From: Undaria pinnatifida | Taxonomy: Eukaryota; Sar; Phaeophyceae; Laminariales; Alariaceae | DNA: 64,000 nt | Reading direction: 5' to 3' | NCBI GenBank assembly: GCA_012845835.1 | Contig: JABAKD010000016.1 | Coordinates: 7,709,919-7,773,918 of the forward strand | Part shown: piece after piece, positions 13,201-26,919 of the stretch | Position numbering within the stretch: the stretch's first letter is position 1 | How the letters are laid out: each line of letters opens with the position of its first letter | Position numbers and translations under genes: made by a program | The notes under the pieces: model-generated | The model's database searches: none | Seen by the model: the letters and a program-made list of their open reading frames with translations, nothing else | What the model was told of the DNA's origin: nothing

Positions 13201-16200
13201 GAAACTCGCCTTTGAAAACTGAAACTGTGTAACCCCCAGCGAACAATCCCCAGGGCAAGGTATACAACTCCCATAGCCCAAGTATGCAACTCTCATGGCT
13301 TAGATATACATGTGTATATCGAGAAACGAGAACATCGCGAAAGCAAACGATAACTCCAGTTGAGATGGGGGTAGATTGCGAGTCTAATTGCGGAGTCTCC
13401 CCGTTAGCCAGAACGGGTTTTGCCGAAAAGTGCTGCACACCCTCGTAGCAGACCAAGGCTACCGTAGGCTCGGGGAGATGCTATGATGATGTTATCATGC
13501 ACCCCTTTTTCCCAACCGATTTTTTTAGTTTTTGTTTTTGAGCCACTCACGACGAGTGACTCGGTACTCACCGACAAAAGAAGACATTTTAGGCGATTTT
13601 CTCTTGGCGCGGCGTATAGACAAACCACGACGTTGCGGATTGCGTATCGCAAAATGAAAAGAGCAGCTTTAGCGCCGCACTCCCGATATGAAGACCAAAC
13701 ACTTGGAGTTAGACTGGTAAATGGGTTAAAACCGTCAAGGAACATGGAGGTCACTCGCGCGAGTAACCCCGAGCCATCATTGCCAAAAGAGTCCCCAAAA
13801 CATAGGCCCCCTACGATAGGTAGCCAGAACCTGGATGCGTTGGAGGGGGAGATAAGTAAATTAGACGTATGTGACATGGATTAGTTTGGTAGACTAGAGA
13901 GTAGCGAGAAAACGGTCGCGCTATCCTAGAAGATAGATGGTGGCCGCAGACGGCGAAACAGGACGGGGATAGGATAAGCAAACCTTTTTTATGTAATAAA
14001 TGGAAAAAGCGTACTGAGTGCCCAAAATGTTGGAGGTGTCCTCTACTAGCAGTAGGAACGGTGCTCCCGTCTCGAAAGGGATGCGTGTGGTCAATGTTCT
14101 AATGACTAAGGCAAGAGCAACAAATGAGTACGCCCCCCCCCCCTCACCCCCCCCTCCCCCCATCCCCTCCCCCCATCCCCCCCCCCTCATCCCCTCCCCC
14201 CATCCCCCCCCCCTCATCCCCTTCCCCCCCCCCCCCCCCCCCCCCCATCCCCCGAAGGTTGCGGTTCGTGAAGCGGCTCAACCTCTAGAGCTACAGCAGC
14301 ATTGTAATAATGTACCAGGAACGGGTCTTCCAGAATGGTGTGCCTGCCAACAGTCGCGATCGCAACCGAGACAAAATTTGGGCCACTGCAAACGCGCAAA
14401 TGGCGTCTGCAGGCTGTATGGATGGACGGTCGTTCGTTGCCGTGCACCTCCGGCCGAACATCGCCAGCTGGAGCGTGTCCGCTCTGACCCTGGGAGCGAG
14501 CGCACTGAAGTCGGGTATCTAGCGCCCAAGCAAGGATTAATGGATTAATGGCAGCGATGGAGGGCAGCCCCTCGGAGTCAGCGCGCTAGAGGTAGAAGTT
14601 TTCGGCTAAAACATTTTGTTTTGTTTCTTTTCGATAGAGGCAGCCCTTTCGGAGGCTATTTTATCCCAAAACCGTCGGAAAGTTACCTTCTTTTTTTTTT
14701 GCAATATAGCTTTTTTTGGGACACCTATGTCATGGTTTTTGTTCACCTTTTTTTTTGTATATACAAGCTTTCGGTTTGCTCAAAATTCAGCATTTTTTCC
14801 TTTGGGGGGGGTGGGGTATATATAGAGCTTTTTGCCAGTGCAGGGTCGCAGAAACCAAAAGGTGCAGCGGAAGTTTCTGTGCTCCTAACATGGTTGGAAA
14901 ATGTTTTTTGCGCGAAACATGGCTTCGAAGACACTTCGTTTCGCGCAAAAAACAGACCCAACAGTTTCTATGCACTACTCATAGTCCCAAGACAATATAT
15001 ATATACTATAGTGTTCTTCTGCTTCTCCTTTACTTGTCATTTATTGTAAGTGTTGGATTAGATGAGGCATCCTGCCGCAAGCAAAAGGTCTTCGCCCGGG
15101 ATAAACGCCCGCACTAAGCCCACAATCTCGAGCTTAGTACGGTACCGTAAATCCCTATTGGCAAAGATTGTGCCTGAAGACATTATTTTTGCCAATCTGG
15201 GTGGGAGGGAGGGTCAGATTATGTACCGCCACCTCAATTTGTTTCGCATTTGGTCCGGCGACAAAAACATTGCTTCGGAGGGGCGACAGCATACTCCGTT
15301 TATTATCGGATCTCAAATCATGGAAACATATTTTATTCGGTTTTAATTTCTCTCCGATTTTAGTATTATATAAAAATTTGAAGTACACTGCGGCTGTGAG
15401 ATCGAACGTTTCGTCGAAACTCATCTTCGCAACAAGCTGCGTGTAATACTCCGATCGCGCGCATTTTACTGGGTGCGTGTCCTCATTAAGGAGACGTAAG
15501 TCGGAGACTCCCTTTAGAACTACTTACAGCGTAGTAGCTTGTACCTGGGTCAACAGGGCGATGCCAATCAATCTGTCCACCGAAACTATAAAACCCGTTG
15601 CGGCAAGTGATTGAGACCCCCACTTGCCTTGAAAATCTCGCTTTGCGCCACACAACAGGTGCTCCCTCCCAAGAAATATCGCGCTACGTAGGCTCCCTCC
15701 TGCACCACAATGCCTTCGTTCACCTCCACCACTCCCTGAGGGGGGACAAAAAAGGGGTGCGCCCGTACGGGAACGTCATCAGTTGTATCGCGGGTTCCGA
15801 TTGTCATGGTCTTCCGCTGCATGGGGGGGCACAAACAAAAAGCGAAACAGGCGGATTCGGAAGAAATAGTCTGAATTCAGTCTGGCTCGGAAAGACTTTT
15901 TCCATAGGCACGTCGCCCGGCGTTTTACGCTCTCCGCGCCGTCGACAAAAAGACAAATAGCTTGGAATTTCTTCCCGGGGGGAGGGGGGGGGGGGGAGGG
16001 GGGGGGGGGGGGGGGGGGGGGGTCTTCGCTTGCGTGTGTTGTGCGGTGGCTTATTGCGCCTTTACCGGCTTTCGGATTTCATTCGACGGGGTGTAGTTTT
16101 CATGCGTGTTGTCATGCGGTGTGATACCCTGTTCACCTTTTGTTTCCCCCACCCACCCCGTCGTTCGACGCGACGCGGAATCACACACCATTTCGCGTGA

Positions 16201-16263
16201 CCACAGCACGTGTGTTCCCACTTCCAGACCCCCCTGAGCTCGTGTTGGGAATTTATTCTGTTT

Positions 16264-16346
<83 letters not shown>

Positions 16347-19300
16347 GCATTTTTCGCCATCCATTCAACGAGCAGCACAAGCTTCAACATCGATCACGCA
16401 CAAAACATTCGTCTAACCTTATTCTTGATTTTAGTTGCAATGTTCCCGGAGGAGTTCGGCTTTTTCTCTCTCTTTCTACATGCGCAGCAGGAGGCTTTCC
16501 CGACAAGGGGTCGCGCTGTGGGCGTACCCTATTTTCTGGTTTCGGCCTACCCAAAGGGAAACGAAGAAAATGTATACCTGGTATGTTTTAATGTTTTTTT
16601 TGTCATGAGTTAGCCATCTAACAGCAATGTACAGCACGACCTTCAACATCGATTTCCCAGAAAACATTCCCAGAAAAGTATCGTGCCCCCCCCTTTCCCT
16701 CCTCCTCCCCCAAAAATTTCTATGTAATAAATGGAAAAAGCGTAATGAGCGCCCAAATGTTGGAGGTGTCTCTATTGGGAGCAGAAACGGTGCTCCGTCT
16801 CGACAGAGATGCGTGGTCAATGGTCTAATGGCTAAGACAAGCAATAAATGAGCGCACCCTTTCCCCCCCCCCTCCCCTCCTCCCCTCCCCCTTCCCCTCC
16901 CCCCCCCGCCCCTCCTTCACCTCCTCCGCCCCCGTCCCCCCCCCCACTTCCCCTCCCCCTTTTCCCCCCCACCCACCCCCTCCCGCTACTTTTTCTCACC
17001 TCATTCTCCGGCGGCAACGTTCTCCATCCAACCATCGTTTCCCTGGGACTGCCACTACCGCTCTCCGGTTTTTCCCTCTCCGTTTTCTTCGTCTCCCTAT
17101 TGGTCTTCTCCACTATTGCAGTCGTTGCAACCGGCTCCTCCTTGCAGTGCTTCGGATCTCCACCCTGCGCTACTGCCCCTTCAAAATTCGGGGAACGTTG
17201 GTCAGACGCTGTCGTGGCGTCACGGTTACCGCGAAAACTCCCTCGCGTGTTTTCGTCGCCGTCCTTGATGCCCCCACTGCTCACGCAAATTTCGTGCTCC
17301 AAAAATAATTTCGATGCCTCTCCTCCTCCTCCTCCTCCTCCTCCTCCTCCTTCTTCTCCTCCTCCTCCTCCTCCTCCCGGCGCCATCTTTAATTCTCTGC
17401 TCCCCCTCCCTTTGACGCCACCGTCTTTGCTGGCATTGGCTGCTGTCGGATGGCTCGCCTGGGGCCCGACAGCAGTATGCGGCGCTGCAGTAGCAGTGCT
17501 AATAGAGGTGTTGTTTTGACCATCGGGATACCGGGAAGATTTCTTGCTGACGCGGTTCTGTGTTTCTGTAGTGGTGGTGGTGGTGGTGGGGCGGGGGGTG
17601 GCATCATGATGCTCGCGCGAGATGCTGGAGGCGTTACGATTGGCGGTGGCGGTGGTGGCATCATGGAGAGAGAACAGGCCTATCCAGTCCTTCGCCGGGT
17701 GTCGGTGGTCGGGGCTGTCCTTGTGACGATACCTGGTCATGAGGACGGGACACCCGGTACAGGGCATCGGAAAAAAAACAGAAAACAACACCAAAAGCTA
17801 GGTTTCTTAAAACAGAAATAACATCAAAGGCTGTTTTTTTTTTCTTGGCATACAGCACGAGACACCCATGAAAAACAGAAAGTGTCGGCATCGTGGAGGA
17901 GTCGTTCAACGGCAGTAGCCCCCTCCACCCCAACTTTTATCTAACGAAATCGTCGGTTTTTGAAACCAGCTTCCGGCCGTATCTCCTGAAACATGATGCC
18001 CCTTGCCACCCCGACGTCATCGTTTGATAGTCCGTCGCAAGACAAGAAAATAAATGAAGACTTTTTTTTTTATAGATCATTCTTCCTCGTGTCAATAAGC
18101 AGACATAAAACGTTCGCAAATGAAAATCGCCGTTTTTTTTTGTTTTGGGGGGGCGGGCGTACTCATTCGATGCTTGCCTTAGTCATCTGGCCATTGACCA
18201 CGCATCCCTTTCGAGACGGAGCACCGTTCCTCCAACGTTTGGGCGCTCATTACGCTTCTTCCGTACATTACACAGGAACTGTTTGCTTATCCTATCCCCG
18301 TCCTGTTTCGCCGTCTGCGGCCACCATCTATCTCCTAGGATGACAGCGATCGTTTTCTCGCTACTCTCGAGTCTACCAAACTCTTCCATGTCACATACGT
18401 CTAATGTTCTCGTCTCCTCCTCTAACGCAGCCCGTTCCTCTTTGTATATTTGGCATTCTCCTACTATGTGAGTCCTACTCTCTGTTGTTGTGCCACACGG
18501 GCACATATTTGTAGCCACGTCCTTCTCCTCCCGCCTACTGGTATATCTCTTTCTTCTTTCTGATAGGTCCAGGCCCCCTACACGAAGTCGCAGTATCAGC
18601 GTTTTCGCGTAGTCCATTGGGCCGTGCAGATACGTTTTCATTCCAACATCTTCCCTCAAATCCTCGCATATCCCTAAGTGTTTCTCCTCTTTCACGTTAT
18701 TTCTTAGCGCTAGCCTTTCCCTTTTTTATATTCCTTCTTTTACTTGTGTCTTAAATCCGCCAAACTTCTCTATAAACAGTACCTCTTCTTGGTCTGCCCC
18801 TACATCCTTCTATGCTTTCTCGACTACGTTATCCGATCTTATTCCAGCTCGCCCTTTTGTTGTTTTCTCCCATGCAGCCCTTTCAACGTTTTTTTTTTTT
18901 TGGGGGGGGGGGTATCGTAGAACCAGTCGGAGGAAGAACAAGACAATCCAGTTCTTAGCGGGGTGCCGGCGCTCGGTGTTTATCTCTGTGGCGGTATATA
19001 CCTTATCAAAAACGGAACATACAGCAGTCTAGGACACAGAAATAAAGAACCCGCCTGCGCGAAGCAATTGTTGTAGGCAATCTAGAGGGCAATCAGCACT
19101 ACTAACTCGACCCGCGCCATGTAGAGGGATCACTCCTGTACGGTATGGCCTTGCCAAAGCGGCTTCACGGGCGCTATAGCGAGGGCAACCTGCACCATTC
19201 AACCGGTAGTTACAGAGGGACCGCTGCTGTTGCAACCCAAATATGCGCTCACGAGTATCTGACGGTAAAGCGCTCTCCGAGAACACCGCTGGCCGCGGGA

Positions 19301-22300
19301 CCCAGCTCCACCGAAACAACCGCTCGGAAGTCCTCTTTCTTGGGGAAAGAGCTCAGCTGCCGCATGGACTCCTGCAAGACCTGCTAAAAAAATTAATAAA
19401 CTTTGTGTGAGGGGTTGTACTTTTTGGGCCAAGCGTTTCTGCACCTCAAAGTGAGGACCTACCGGCCAGTCGGGTACTTTTACGAGGCTGTTTGTTTCAC
19501 CAAGGGCTAGCGAATACCTGGGCTAGCGAAGTGTTTGTCGGATTGCGCGAACGAATGCCATTTTCGAATCCGTGGTTTCGGGTGACATGTTGAGCTGCTC
19601 TCCCCCCTTCCCCCCCCCCCCCCTGTGCGACAATGATGCGCATGCATGCATAAGCTTCAGCGACGATCACTCTCTTTGTCTCGGGAAGAAGAGGTCAAAA
19701 GCTACCTCTGTGGATGATTCCTGCCAAAACTTGCTGTTCATAAATAAAACACACAAATTACGACGCTCGCCAATGTATGGCAGAGGTACCAGGTTCGTAC
19801 GAAATACCTTCTTAGCGGGGGGAGGAAAAAAAGAAAAAAGCGTTTTCTGGATGGCGGGAAATTTCTTTTATTTTTCTCTATTTTCCTGAAACATATTTTA
19901 TCGTTGTATACCTTGGCCAGGGGATTGGTTATTTTATTTTATTTTATTTTTCTTGGGGGGGGGTACTTCTTTGTTGCTTGCCTTAGTCATCTGGCCATTG
20001 ACCACGCATCCCTTTCGAGACGGAGCACCGTTCCTACTCCTGATAGAGACACCTCCAACGTTTGGGCGCTCATTACGATTTTTCGATATATTACATAGAA
20101 ACTGTGTGCTTATCCTATCCCCGTCCTGTTTCGCCGTCTGCGGCCACCATCTATCTCCTAGGATAACGATCGCTTTCTCGCTACTCTCGAGTCTACCAAA
20201 CTCTTCCATGTCACATACGTCTAATGTTCTCGTCTCCTCCTCTAACGCAGCCCGTTCCTCCTTGTATATTTCACATTCTCCTACTATGTGAGTCCTACTC
20301 TCTATTGTTGTGCCACACGGGCACATATTTGTAGCCACGTCCTCCTCCTCCCGCCTACTGGTATATCTCTTTCTTCTTTCTGATGGGTCCAGGCCCCCTA
20401 CACGAAATCGCAGTGCCAGCGTTTTCGCGTAGTCCATGGGGCCGTGCAGATACGTTTTCATTCCAACATCTTCCCTCAACCCCCCGTATACCTCTTAAGT
20501 GTTTCTCCTCTTTCACGTTATTTCTTAGCGCTAGCCTTTCCCTTTCTTTTAATATTTATTTTGCTTCCGTCTTGTACCCGCCAAACTTCTCTATAGACAG
20601 TACATCTTCTTGGTCTGCCCCTACATCCTTCCATGCTTTCTCGACTACGTTATCCCATCTTATTCCAGCTCGCCCTTTTGTTATTTTCTTCCATACAACC
20701 CTATCAGCGATGGCTGGCAACCTCTTTTCAGGCGTATTCTCTACTTTATATTGCCATTTCAACTTTCTCACGTCTCTACTAATACTTGTTTTAAGTGGGT
20801 ACATTCCTAGTTCTGCTCTTAACACTGTATTACTCGTCGTACTTGAGCATCCTAGTATCTTTTTAGCTGCTGTCATCTGCACCGTTTCCAGTTGTTCTAC
20901 GAGCTTCGCGTTCCCTTCCCGTGCTCCTCCTGCATACTCCAACTTTGGCACAATCACATTCATCAGAATACATATTTTTAATCCTAGTGTCAAGATGCGG
21001 GTCTGTTAGGATCGCATCCCTGTGATTTACCCTTTCCCATTACTTTCACTTTGTGTGCATCCCAAAGAGCAGGACTTTCAGGTCATTTTGGGGGGGGGGG
21101 AGGGTTAACTCTCTTCCCCGTCAGTTTTTGGAGTTCAACGAAGGAACCTCAGACAAGAAAAAAACTGGCGAACCTCTACCCGCAGCATGCGTCACGTGTT
21201 TGTTATTGCTGCCCAGTCTCCCCAAAAAAGGCGGGGGGGGGTGCCAGAGCAAAAAAACCCACCGCCATCATTTCGTTCCAGGATATGAGCCAAAGTCATC
21301 GTGACCCGCCTTACATCGGTATGTATACCGTTTTACTCAGACCGCCTTGTTGAGGGGACCCTTCTACTGCTGTTGTGCTTCTTCTGTTTTTTTGCCATCC
21401 GACAATGATGAGTGCGATTCCCACGGTCGCGCCAGGCGATCGTGGCGACCTTATGTCGGGACAGCGCCTTACTCGGACCGCCTTATCGAGGGACCTCCTA
21501 CTGCTGTCGTTGTTGTCATCCGGCGATGGCGAGTGCAAGTTGCGCCAAGCGATTGTCACCGCCTTGTATCTGGAGACCGCCTTAGTCCTACCGCCTTGCG
21601 GAGGGACTCCCTTGCTATCTACCTGGTATTTGTCTTTGCCAACAGCATGGCATGAGCTTCAACGTCGATCACTCGTAACAAAAACATCCCCTCCCCAAAA
21701 AAAATAAAGCAGAAGAACGAACGCCAAGGGAAAAAGAAAAAAAAAAACTCCAAAAAAATAAGTGTTGGTGCTATTCTCGCCTTCTGGTCATGTGCCGCAT
21801 GATGAGACGTTAACGTCGGTCACTCGCACGAAACATTTTGACGAGTGCTACGATAGATAGAGGTGAGCACTTTTCCGGCCAGAAGTTATATTTGTCGGAA
21901 TGACGGGGCTCCTTAACGAAAAACTCGTCGGAAAATGTTCATTCTTGTTTTTTTTCGCAAAAAATATTCGTTTTTTGTAAATAACCTGGGACACGGGAGG
22001 GTTAGCTGATCGATTTTTTTGCACTTTCAGCTTGCTCAAAAAAATCAAATCAGTTTTCTTTTGGGAGGGGGGAGGGGCGAGGTGATAGAGCTCCTTTAGA
22101 GCCCCAAAATCTCTCCCTAGAGAAACTTCAAGAAAACCTGTCCAATCAAAGGGTTTCCAGTCGTGAAGGCATTAAGCCACCACCCTCAGAAGGCGAAAAC
22201 AAAAGTGGTACACTTTTACCGTAGAAAGTGGAATATAAATAAAAAAAAGTGGAAACCCTAGAAAACACTGTTGTGTGTGGTAGATGACGCATGGGATCCC

Positions 22301-25300
22301 GTATTCCCCGCTTCTGAAGAGCACTTACCTTCAAGGCTGCAGGGTTTCGCACGTCCCGCTCTAACGTGGTCATGCACGAGCGGGCGGCAAGGAGGTAGTC
22401 GTGTCGTTTGAGCGAAACTGTCGCCCGCTGTACCGCCTCGTCGGTGTTGAAACCCGCGCTGCCACCTGTGTCGTTCGGTTGGACCTGAAATGGGCACATT
22501 CGTTTGTGGCGGTTGGTGTTTTGCGAGAGGATCCAAACGCCGGACGGGACCATTCAGCGGAAGGAGGTGGGGGGGGAGAGGGGGAGGCGGGGCGGGAGGG
22601 GACCCATTTGTTGCTTGGCTTTATACCACTAATCTCTTTCGAGACGGTTCACCTCATGGCCCTATCAGGGCAACATACCTTAGGTCATAGAAACGCCGCC
22701 AGAACGTCAAGGGTTATTCCGCGGCAGCAGTTCTCTCAGAAAAAAAAATGTATACTTCTTTATATATACGCACTTGAGCTATCTATGCAGATCGAGGATT
22801 TCGTCTAAACTCGTCTTTGCAGACTGCGCGTGATACTTCGCTTGCGCGTGATGCGATAGCATATGACTCCTTGTGCAGGAGACAGCCCGCAAGCTGTTGC
22901 CCCGGATGGCAGGACCCACGCTCGTCAGAACATACCTCAGGATCGAAGAAACGAAATACTCTGGACCAAAAAAAGGAGATCGCCGTAATATCGCCAAGGG
23001 GCAATCCTCCGGCAACATTTTGTTGACGCAACAACGCCATCACGGGGGGGGTAAGACCTACACGCTCTTCAGAAACACACCTCAGGATCGAGAAACGAAG
23101 TTGTATGCCACAAGTTTGTAGGGTCGACTTTTTCCGCCCCCCCTTTCCCCCCCCCCCGTGCGCCTCGACCACCGCCGCCGCCGCTCCGCAAACCTCCTCC
23201 TCCCCCAGCATCCAGCTCTTCCGCGTCTCCATCGCCCTCCTCGAATATTTCTCCACGCGCGAAGGCGAGCTCCCTTTCGTGCACGCGTTGTCGTGCCCTG
23301 TCATCGGGGTGGGTTGGGGCGGCGTTGGGGCGGGTGAAAGCGTTGCCGTGCATGGATGGCCGTAGCCTGTCAGAGCTTAGACCCTCGCATCCCCTCTAAG
23401 ACCGGGACGGATCACGTCGGGTTTTCATCGACCAGGCAGGCATTGGTTGCACCAAGGGGGGGGGGGGAATCATGTCGTGCCTGGCCTTAGCCCTTAAGAC
23501 CATAGACCCACGCATCTCTTGGTGGGCGTGCAATACTTTTGCCTCTGTGGGCCAAAGGCTCGTGAACGCCTTTGCCACTGAAAACCCTTTTGGGGGGAGA
23601 AAATCACTTGAAGTTAGTATAGGGAGGGGTTTGGGGTGCTCTAAAGGGGCTAAACGGATGCGCTCCCCATGCGTGCAACTACCGGTTGGTAAGATAATTT
23701 TCATGAGCATGTGTTTGGTTTCGGACTGCTGCATGTAGCGCGTGGAAACGTTTGGTCGGGTTAAAACAACGAAGAGCGAAATGGTCTTCGAAGGCGTGTG
23801 TCGGGTGAGATGTCTGAGCCCCCCCCCTCATGGCGAGAGAGCCCTGAAAAAAAAAAAAAAAATCCGATTTGAACAGAACCCATGAACGGCCAGCGTAAGG
23901 TACACACACACAAAAAGAAACAGGTTGGAAAAGAAATAAGATCCGACGTTCCGACGATCTTGGGGTAACACCTTCACTACTGGAAACCCTTTTACTTGAA
24001 TTTAGTGTAGGGAGGGGTGAAGGGGGGTTAAGGAGCGTTAGGGAGGGTCAACGTGGGTATATAGGGGAAAAAAAACTCGTATGGACACGAGGCCAGGTGT
24101 GTATGTAACGAAGGCCGGCACAGGGGGGCTGTAGCTCACGGGTATGGAGCTTGGAGCTTGGCCCGCAGAATAGAAAGGAAATTTACACCAGAGCATGTAC
24201 GCGCAAGATGGTGTATATATGAGACGTGTCGGAATGGTTGCACGGTGGTACGTACGACATCCCGTTGCATGCAATCGGTATGTACGTAGAGTATATCGTA
24301 GAGTATAAACAAAAAAGTTGCACTCATATTAACGCATTTACATCTATCTGCAAACCCCCTTTTTTTTACAAATTTACTTGGAATTAGAATAGGTAGGGGT
24401 TTGGGGGCTCTAAAGGGGTTAATACCGCCATCGTAGCATGAAAGTGGTTGACAACTATTGTCTCCCTCAGCCAGATACAAAGTACTAACGTCTTGAAATA
24501 GTATCAATTAAGTCGTTGTCACCCCCCACCCTATATATATATACTCGTCTCGTCTTCCTCGAACGCGATGTTTTTTTTTGTTAGTATACCTCCCACGCTA
24601 CAGCACTGCTTATGATGTGGTATACATTCGCTTTAGCTTGCGCTCTTTCTCTGGTCAAGCTTATGTCGTTCAATATTTTGGGGGGTCGGCCAGTAAAGCG
24701 GTGGCGTGCGTGCTAGAGCAATATGAGCGCCTTATTGGGGGAAGCCGCCTTATTCGTGTCCACGTCATGAGTGATATTCCCCAGAACGTGCCAAGCGATT
24801 TTGAACGTCTTGTATCGGGATGCAGCCTTATGTAGGGATACCGCCTTGTTGGGGAATCCCCTACCACTGTACCGAAACCGCGCAGCTTCCTTGCAGGCAG
24901 TTGTGGACGTACTGACAGTGCAAAGGTTGATTGTATCGTGTTACGATTTAGTACTGACCTTGCTGTAGCTAAAAACAAGAGACATGAAAAAAAAAATTAA
25001 AACACAATAAATCTAGTGCTGGCCTTACTTGCCATTGGCCTTGTTCATAGTTGCGACCATTACAAAGCGCGATCAACAAAAGACAAACATGCGCTGGGGA
25101 TCTATCTACAACGAAACTCACCAGCACAGCCCCCTCCACGAGTAGTGTCCAGGAACACACACAATCGGCCATGGAAATTAAGTGTTAACGGGCGTTGAAA
25201 GGATAGGCAAAACAAGCCTTCAATCAAATATATGTATACTATACGAAGCATACGTAGCATTCTGTAGCACCATGTAATCGTGTGGGGATCATGTGAATGC

Positions 25301-26886
25301 TGTAGTACCAGGTATGAGCAAAGAAAAACTGAACCAATCATCAATCAAACAGAGGTGATACATACTACGGCAGTATGTGCTGTGGCGCCATGGAAAATCA
25401 ACAGGCCACGCGTGTTCGGATATTTTTTGCTGACCTCTCTGTTGCGAGCAGTCTTCGAATGTTTGCTTATTCCACACGTAGGTTCTAAATATGCGCTTTG
25501 TGTTCTGTGACGTTCTTGCTGCGATGGGTGTTTGGTTTTGGATTATTCTGCGTTGTTTGCTCTAATAGACTGTTCGATTATTCTGTGATGCTTGCTAGAC
25601 GTTCGTTATTTTAGTGATCATCTCTTCAACGATATTTGCTGGAATGTCTATGTATTCTGCGAAGTCTGCTAGATGTTTATTTTTCTTCGCACTTTACTGG
25701 TTTGTCGGCTGTAATGTGTGCTGGATGTTGCTTATTCTTCGATGCCTTTTAGCTAAATGTTTGCTTGTTCTGCGTTGTTTTTCGCCGAATGTTTGCTAAT
25801 TCTGCGATGTTTTTTTGCGGAGTGTTTGATTATTCTGCGACGTTCTTTGCTGAGTGTTTGCTTATCCCGCGATGTTTAACGTTTGTCACTGGTGTTCTTT
25901 TCTTGTCTTCGGTGACCTTTCTGCTTCGAGTTTTTTTTTTTTTTTATCCTCCGGCGGATGGGGAAAAATAAACCTTTAGAGCCCCCGAACCCCTCTTTAT
26001 ACTAACTTCAAGTAAATTTGTCCCCCAAAAAAGAGGTTTCCAGTTGTAAAGGCGTTAAGCTCACCACACTCTCTGCTTCGACGTTTTGTTGACTGTTCGC
26101 TTGTTCTGCGTATGTTTTGCCGGATGCTTCCTTTCATGTTTTGACTGACCTTTCCGCTGCGGGCTTGGCCCACTTTTGCAGAAGAAGGTTGACCAAGTCT
26201 GGTTCACCCTCTCCGGGTTTTTTTTTCGCCGACCTGTCCGTCTTGAACGTCCCAACCGCCCGTTCCAACTCCGATATCCGGAGTCCCACCGTGCGAAGGT
26301 GGAGCTGAGTTGGGTTACATGCAAAGGTCAGGGGTACACGCATCGTTAGATATCAGACAAAAAAGTGATGATTGATCGGGATCGTCTACGTACGCACGGT
26401 AGATCTTATTAAAGTTTTGTTGTGCTTCATTAATCTGGAATAGTTGATCGAACGTTGATCCTTTCGCTCTGCATCCAATCACACGACTATACTCTCTTAA
26501 TCTTCCACACTCTTGACGTATTCAATCCTCGTGCAATCCCTCCCCAAAGTACAGGCTTTCGCTTCAACTCAAACCCCTAACAAACATGCCTTCCAAGCAT
26601 ATTAAGATCCACTCCCGCCCCGAAAACCCCAGATTTCCTACGTTCAATCTTACACATGATAAAAGTTCTTTTGTCCCCCACATCGAACAAGGATGAAGTG
26701 GAAAAATGGGTTACAGCCATTTTACCACCACAAGCATTCCACACTAATTTCGAGTAGTTTTCTTTTTAAAAAAAACGAGAGCGGAGTACTAAAAGGGTTT
26801 TAATTAAAGACGAAGAAAAATACATTGTTTCCCTTGATAATTAAGGTCTGTACGAACTATAGGTAGTTGGCCAGAGGGGGAGGGAA

Positions 26887-26919
<33 letters not shown>

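Noticed and set aside
16051-16613. Poly-Gln / poly-Asn / poly-Val frames
   Set aside because: Produced by the (GTT)n microsatellite; no flanking domain or splice sites.
20383-21009. 208-residue plus frame
   Set aside because: It is the antisense of the LINE coding region.
24670-24978. 102-residue minus frame
   Set aside because: Built on the dispersed CGCCTTA phrase repeat; no splice sites or domain.
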